A DNA stretch of 9,168 bases, taken from the NCBI GenBank assembly GCA_963922935.1, contig CAWUKE010000083.1, positions 1-9,168 on the forward strand, given 5' to 3'. The DNA comes from Litorimonas sp963922935. Lineage in GTDB: Bacteria > Pseudomonadota > Alphaproteobacteria > Caulobacterales > Maricaulaceae. The notes beneath the pieces are model-generated. The model saw nothing but the letters and a program-made list of their open reading frames with translations. It was not told the origin of the DNA and did no database searches. Of the stretch, positions 6,301-9,168 are shown piece after piece. Both the position numbers and the translations under genes were made by a program. Positions within the stretch are counted from its first letter, which is position 1, and every line of letters starts with the position of its first letter.

Positions 6301-6397
6301 AAAGGCTGACTTCTCCACAGTAAGTCATGCGCTTTGCTTCACCTTCATCGCCTCCGCACGCTAAAGACGAGGCCCAGCGTGATATGAGGTGATGACG

Positions 6398-6661
6398 ATG
6401 ATGAGTGAAGCCGACCGCCAAGAGCAAATGGGTGATGCCACCCGTGAGAAGCTCCGCCAATTCATCGCGCGGATTGAACGGCTCGAGGCTGAAAAGGCCG
6501 AACTCGCCGCGGATATTCGTGAAGTCTATTCCGAAATGAAAAGCTTCGGGTTTGATACGAAGGTCATGCGCAAGCTGATCAGCTTGCGCAAACAAGACGC
6601 CAATGAACGCGCCGAACAAGAAGCGCTGCTCGACCTCTATATGGGTGCCCTTGACGATTAA
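6398..6661 (+). CDS. gapR: GapR-family nucleoid-associated protein (DUF2312/UPF0335)
   Basis: Small DNA-binding protein of about 87 aa. In Caulobacter, GapR binds overtwisted AT-rich DNA ahead of polymerases and replication forks and stimulates topoisomerases. The match to this family is clear: a coiled-coil helix with IARIERLEAEKAELAADI (23-40), then REVYSEMKSFGFDTKVMRKL (41-60), ISLRKQD (61-67) and the C-terminal ALLDLYMGAL (76-85). Several starts are possible (GTG 6389, ATG 6392, 6398, 6401); GAGGTG at 6386-6391 is the ribosome site and its spacing favours 6398 or 6401. It has its own terminator immediately downstream, so it is probably monocistronic. Confidence 0.92.
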   Translation: MMSEADRQEQMGDATREKLRQFIARIERLEAEKAELAADIREVYSEMKSFGFDTKVMRKLISLRKQDANERAEQEALLDLYMGALDD

Positions 6662-6665
6662 GCGG

Positions 6666-6686
6666 TCTGGCAAAGCCAGAATTTTT
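6666..6686 (+). terminator. Intrinsic terminator after gapR
   Basis: TCTGGC (6666-6671) and GCCAGA (6675-6680) form a perfect 6-bp stem with an AAA loop, followed by ATTTTT (6681-6686). It starts five nt after the gapR stop and separates gapR from the next plus-strand gene. Confidence 0.8.
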
Positions 6687-6691
6687 GCCCC

Positions 6692-6718
6692 TTGCAGCCG
6701 GATTGTCTGTTCTATATC
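6692..6718 (+). promoter_or_regulatory. Candidate promoter giving a near-leaderless transcript
   Basis: TTGCAG (6692-6697) and TATATC (6713-6718) are 15 nt apart, slightly short. A start about seven nt after the -10 would fall at about 6725, at or just before the ATG at 6729. No Shine-Dalgarno sequence is visible before that ATG, which agrees with a leaderless mRNA. It lies just after the gapR terminator. Confidence 0.3.
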
Positions 6719-6728
6719 TGTTCTGTCG

Positions 6729-7325
6729 ATGTCAGAAGAATATGACAAACGCCAGTGGCAGGCTGAGCAGGCGGCCCGGGATGCGGCGCTCGAAAAAGAG
6801 CGGGAGAAGCATCGCAAAGCGCGGGAGCGGTCTGCGCGCAACGCCAAACGCAAATTAGAACGCCTCAAACGCACGCTTGAATCCCAAGGGGAGATTAGCG
6901 ACTTTGAAGGGGAATTTTCAGAATCGGTCTTAGAGCGCATTGATGAGTTCGGGGCCGCCTTTGCCGATCCGCAACTGGGTCGTCCGGGTGATGCGCTGTC
7001 TTCGGCCCAAAAACGGGTCGTCGCGCAGATGAACCGCAAAGTGAAAGACTTAAAAGCCAAAGCGAAAGCGTCACCGCACACAGACAATGAAAACGAGGAG
7101 GAGCGGCCCCGCTATGATTGCCGCAAACCCCGCTCGTCTTTCAGATCCAAACGCAAACCCGGTTGGACACCGCGCGTGCGGCAATTGGACGAGGATTTTG
7201 AAGACGCCCAGACGACTTCCGAGGTGGCAGAAGAGGTCACAATCGCCGAGCCTTCGAAAAACGATGTGACGCCGTCGCGTCCGCCTGTCGGAAAGCCTTT
7301 CTTACGCTTGATCAAAAACGACTAA
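6729..7325 (+). CDS. Highly charged coiled-coil protein, function unknown
   Basis: A 198-aa protein I do not recognise. Residues 5-52 are almost continuous charged helix rich in Lys, Arg, Glu and Gln, typical of a coiled coil. An acidic segment follows (54-73), then LGRPGDALSSAQKRVVAQMNR (83-103), which looks like a compact conserved block, then a strongly basic run (103-113), a basic SFRSKRKPGW patch (137-146), an acidic patch (152-159) and a C-terminus GKPFLRLIKND. There is no signal peptide or membrane segment. The start at 6729 is the first ATG after the gapR terminator and lacks a ribosome site. Basic patches beside gapR make nucleic-acid binding possible, but this is inference only. Confidence 0.72.
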   Translation: MSEEYDKRQWQAEQAARDAALEKEREKHRKARERSARNAKRKLERLKRTLESQGEISDFEGEFSESVLERIDEFGAAFADPQLGRPGDALSSAQKRVVAQMNRKVKDLKAKAKASPHTDNENEEERPRYDCRKPRSSFRSKRKPGWTPRVRQLDEDFEDAQTTSEVAEEVTIAEPSKNDVTPSRPPVGKPFLRLIKND

Positions 7326-7344
7326 CGAAATCGGCACGCCCAAT

Positions 7345-7375
7345 AAAAAACGCCGCTCGACGGATCGAACGGCGT
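7345..7375 (-). terminator. Intrinsic terminator for the acidic exported protein gene
   Basis: On the minus strand ACGCCG pairs with CGGCGT (7350-7355 and 7370-7375), one mismatch follows, then an inner TCGA/TCGA pairing closes a four-base loop. The stem is followed on that strand by TTTTTT (7350-7345). On the plus strand no T-tract follows, so it serves mainly the minus-strand gene ending at 7420. Confidence 0.8.
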
Positions 7376-7419
7376 AATACGGATGAAAGTGTCCTAATGA
7401 GGATGTGGGACCACCGGGA

Positions 7420-7815
7420 TTACAGGTTTGGATCCTCATCCTCTGTGTCGTCGGATGACCACATCGGCTCTTCATCTGCATCCATAGACGTGCCGTCATC
7501 AAGAGGGTCTTCATCGTCCATATCTTCTGCGAACGGATCGTCTGCCGTCAGCGCATCATCAGACAGGCCGTCCTCATAGGTTTCCACATTCCCGGCGACA
7601 TCGCTGGCTGGGTCTTTGGTGATGAAGGTGCCTTCTGGCGTTGTTTCTGTTGTGTAAGATGCATCCGTATCCGATGATGCGGCCGTATCATCTGTCATGA
7701 CGTCATCGTCAGAAACAGGCGGCTCTTGCGCGAAAGCGCAGGCGGCCAAAGCGGTTATCGCAACACCAATCGTGGCATCACGTAGGGCGGGGAATTTGTC
7801 GGCAAGACGGGTCAT
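7420..7815 (-). CDS. Exported, extremely acidic protein, function unknown
   Basis: A 131-aa protein with a short basic N-region and hydrophobic core (about 14-29) forming a signal sequence. Two cleavage modes fit: signal peptidase I after AFA (27-29), or lipoprotein processing at C26 in LAAC. The mature part from residue 31 has 37 Asp/Glu in 101 residues, one Lys and no Arg, with low-complexity runs such as DMDDEDPLDDG. No EF-hand or known repeat is clear. Such proteins may bind Ca2+ or other cations, or be envelope-associated, but no function is assigned. The start at 7815 is set by a strong AAGGAGA ribosome site; an upstream in-frame start at 7980 gives no sensible N-terminus. It has its own terminator, so it is likely monocistronic. 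Confidence 0.8.
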   Translation of the reverse strand: MTRLADKFPALRDATIGVAITALAACAFAQEPPVSDDDVMTDDTAASSDTDASYTTETTPEGTFITKDPASDVAGNVETYEDGLSDDALTADDPFAEDMDDEDPLDDGTSMDADEEPMWSSDDTEDEDPNL

Positions 7816-8014
7816 GGGTCTCTCCTTTTGTCTGCCTATTTGACCGGCACAGCACAGAATAGCGTCGTGTCCGGGATATCTAAAAGGCCGTCTGACCATG
7901 GCGCTAAAAGGGCAAAAAAGAGGCGACGCGTTACAGACGCGTGAACAGGCAGTAGGATATTGGAAAGCACGCTTTGGCATTGAGACGTTAACTTAGCTGC
8001 GGCATAGGCACGGT
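7816..8014. promoter_or_regulatory. Divergent intergenic region with GACGCGT direct repeats
   Basis: This 199-bp region lies between the divergent acidic-protein gene and the ABC exporter. GACGCGT occurs at 7925-7931 and 7936-7942, exactly 11 bp apart, so the copies lie on the same DNA face. Each contains the palindrome ACGCGT, so a 6-bp hairpin is also possible. This is operator-like, but no confident -35/-10 pair is seen for either gene. Confidence 0.4.
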
Positions 8015-8974
8015 ATGACGTCCATTTTGTCCCTGAACTCGGTCTCTAAATCCTTTGCGGGTGTCCCGGCCGTGAAAGATGTCAGCTTCACCGTCGCGCC
8101 GGGCGAAATTGTTGGCTTTTTGGGCCCCAACGGGGCGGGGAAGACGACGAGCCTACGCATGGCGCTGGGCTACGTGACGCCGGATCACGGGCATGTCGAA
8201 CTTTTCGGTGGCGCGCCGGGGGAACGGACCTTTGGCCGTGTGGGCTTCCTGCCCGAAGAACGGGGCCTCTATAAAAAGCAGACCGCGCGCGAAGCGATCG
8301 CCCATATGGGTCGCCTCAATGGGATGAAGCGTAACGACGCCTTTATGACGGCGGACCGGCTGCTTGATCGCTACGGTCTGGGTCATGCTAAGCGCAAAAA
8401 GAATAAAGACCTGTCCAAGGGCATGGCGCAGAAGGTGCAACTTCTATCCGCCATCGCCCATGATCCGGAATTTTATGTGCTGGACGAGCCTTTCTCCGGC
8501 CTTGATCCCGTAAACCAGAAAATATTGGAAGAAATGGTGCGCGAGATTTCTGATCGCGGCGCGACGATACTGTTCTCAACCCATGTTATGGAACATGCAG
8601 AACGGCTCTGTGACCGGATTGTGCTGATGGCGCGGGGGTCTATTGTCTTCGACGGAACGGTAGAAGAAGCACTGGCCTTCGCGCCGCGCCGCGTTGTGCT
8701 GGCCAGTGAGAATAGCGGGCTTGCCGATGCGGTCAGTCCATTTGCCGAAGAGATTATCCGGCGCGATGACGGGTCGCTAGATCTCCTACTGAAAGCGGAC
8801 GCACAAGTCCCTGATCTATTAGAACGCTGCGTCGATGCCGGTGTGCGCCTCACACGGTTTGAGCCCACCCGCGCGAGCTTGCATGAAGCGTTCGTGGCGC
8901 TGGTGGGCGAGGACGTGCGCGCCGATTTGGAAGCTGATCTGGCGGCCGATGCGGCGGCGTTGGAGGCGGCGTAA
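8015..8974 (+). CDS. ABC transporter ATP-binding protein, NatA-like
   Basis: Cytoplasmic ATPase of an ABC-2 type exporter, 319 aa. Walker A is GPNGAGKTT (37-45, K43), the signature motif LSKGMAQK (133-140), Walker B FYVLDEPFSGLDP (153-165; D157, E158) and the H-loop H190 in STHVMEHAE. The Q-loop reads FLPEERGLY (78-86) without Gln, as in many NatA-type ATPases. Residues from about 225 form the C-terminal accessory domain ending EAFVALVGED, followed by an Ala/Asp-rich tail (304-319). NatA/NatB pairs export Na+ or other substrates; the substrate here is unknown. The stop is one base from the permease start at 8976, so the two are co-transcribed. Upstream ribosome site is weak. Confidence 0.92.
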   Translation: MTSILSLNSVSKSFAGVPAVKDVSFTVAPGEIVGFLGPNGAGKTTSLRMALGYVTPDHGHVELFGGAPGERTFGRVGFLPEERGLYKKQTAREAIAHMGRLNGMKRNDAFMTADRLLDRYGLGHAKRKKNKDLSKGMAQKVQLLSAIAHDPEFYVLDEPFSGLDPVNQKILEEMVREISDRGATILFSTHVMEHAERLCDRIVLMARGSIVFDGTVEEALAFAPRRVVLASENSGLADAVSPFAEEIIRRDDGSLDLLLKADAQVPDLLERCVDAGVRLTRFEPTRASLHEAFVALVGEDVRADLEADLAADAAALEAA

Positions 8975-8975
8975 G

Positions 8976-9168
8976 ATGGCGGATACACAAACGACATTAC
9001 TCGGCTTGCCGAATTTCCGCCGCGTTTGGCTGATCGCGATGCGGGACTTTTTGGGCTATGTGAAGACCTGGGGCTTTTGGCTATCATTCCTATTGCCGAT
9101 CTTGTTCTTTGCCGGGGCGTTTTACCTGCGCAGCGCCGATATCGACCTCACCCCACCCAAATATGAAA
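8976..9168 (+). CDS. ABC-2 type permease, NatB-like (5' part only)
   Basis: The reading frame starts at ATG 8976 and runs open to the window edge, giving 64 residues. GGAGG at 8962-8966, inside the end of the ATPase gene, is a well-placed ribosome site. The start MADTQTTLLG is followed by NFRRVWLIAMRDFLGYVKT (13-31), a typical cytoplasmic lead of NatB-like permeases, and the first membrane helix WGFWLSFLLPILFFAGAFYL (32-51). It should form the membrane channel partner of the preceding ATPase. The remainder, including the large periplasmic domain expected of NatB relatives, is outside the window. Confidence 0.85.
   Translation, partial: MADTQTTLLGLPNFRRVWLIAMRDFLGYVKTWGFWLSFLLPILFFAGAFYLRSADIDLTPPKYE

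Noticed and set aside
7816..7980. Longer start for the acidic exported protein
   Set aside because: It would bury the clear signal peptide, and a strong AAGGAGA site precedes the ATG at 7815.
8246..8274. Missing Gln in the ABC ATPase Q-loop as a sign of inactivation
   Set aside because: PEERGLY at this place is common in NatA-type ATPases, and Walker A, Walker B, signature and H-loop are intact.
8473..9087. Serine/arginine-rich minus-strand frame opposite the ABC genes
   Set aside because: Composition is that of an antisense shadow; the ATPase and permease on the other strand are clear.
1..9168. CRISPR arrays, insertion sequences, tRNA or rRNA genes
   Set aside because: No spaced direct-repeat array, transposase frame, terminal inverted repeats or cloverleaf/rRNA sequence was seen by eye.

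Overview
The window is ordinary chromosomal DNA of an alphaproteobacterium. The evidence is an fbcFBC-type cytochrome bc1 operon, a GapR/DUF2312 nucleoid protein (a family I know only from Alphaproteobacteria and their phages), a HIG1-type twin-transmembrane protein beside a PduO-type adenosyltransferase, and strong depletion of the CcrM site GANTC outside one leader region. A marine stalked or prosthecate lineage near Caulobacterales/Maricaulales would fit, but that placement is inference.

Layout. Positions 4-2352 hold a tightly packed minus-strand operon read right to left: trmL (tRNA wobble 2'-O-methylase), hemF (aerobic coproporphyrinogen III oxidase), a small two-helix membrane protein with a C-terminal zinc ribbon, and a HAD-family phosphatase. 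Every junction overlaps (ATGA, 10 nt, ATGA), so translation is probably coupled. A 200-bp divergent region (2353-2552) separates it from plus-strand petA-petB-petC (Rieske protein, cytochrome b, cytochrome c1; 2553-5386), which ends in a strong bidirectional terminator. Convergent to it is a two-gene minus-strand unit: the HIG1-like protein followed by the cobalamin adenosyltransferase (5474-6242).

From 6398 the plus strand carries gapR with its own terminator, then a charged coiled-coil protein of unknown function that may be expressed from a leaderless transcript. A minus-strand gene for an exported, extremely acidic protein follows (7420-7815) with its own terminator. The last 199-bp divergent region leads to a plus-strand ABC exporter: a NatA-like ATPase and the start of its permease, which is cut by the window edge.

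Functional theme. The left two thirds concerns heme and respiration: HemF makes protoporphyrinogen precursor for heme, the bc1 complex uses heme b and c, and HIG1 proteins are known elsewhere as respiratory-complex accessory factors. The right third is a set of independent short transcription units. I see no insertion sequence, phage gene, CRISPR array, tRNA or rRNA. No clear new multi-gene system is visible. The most notable items are the GANTC cluster ahead of petA, the low-GC zinc-ribbon membrane protein inside the hemF operon, the petB stop-codon hairpin and the acidic exported protein.
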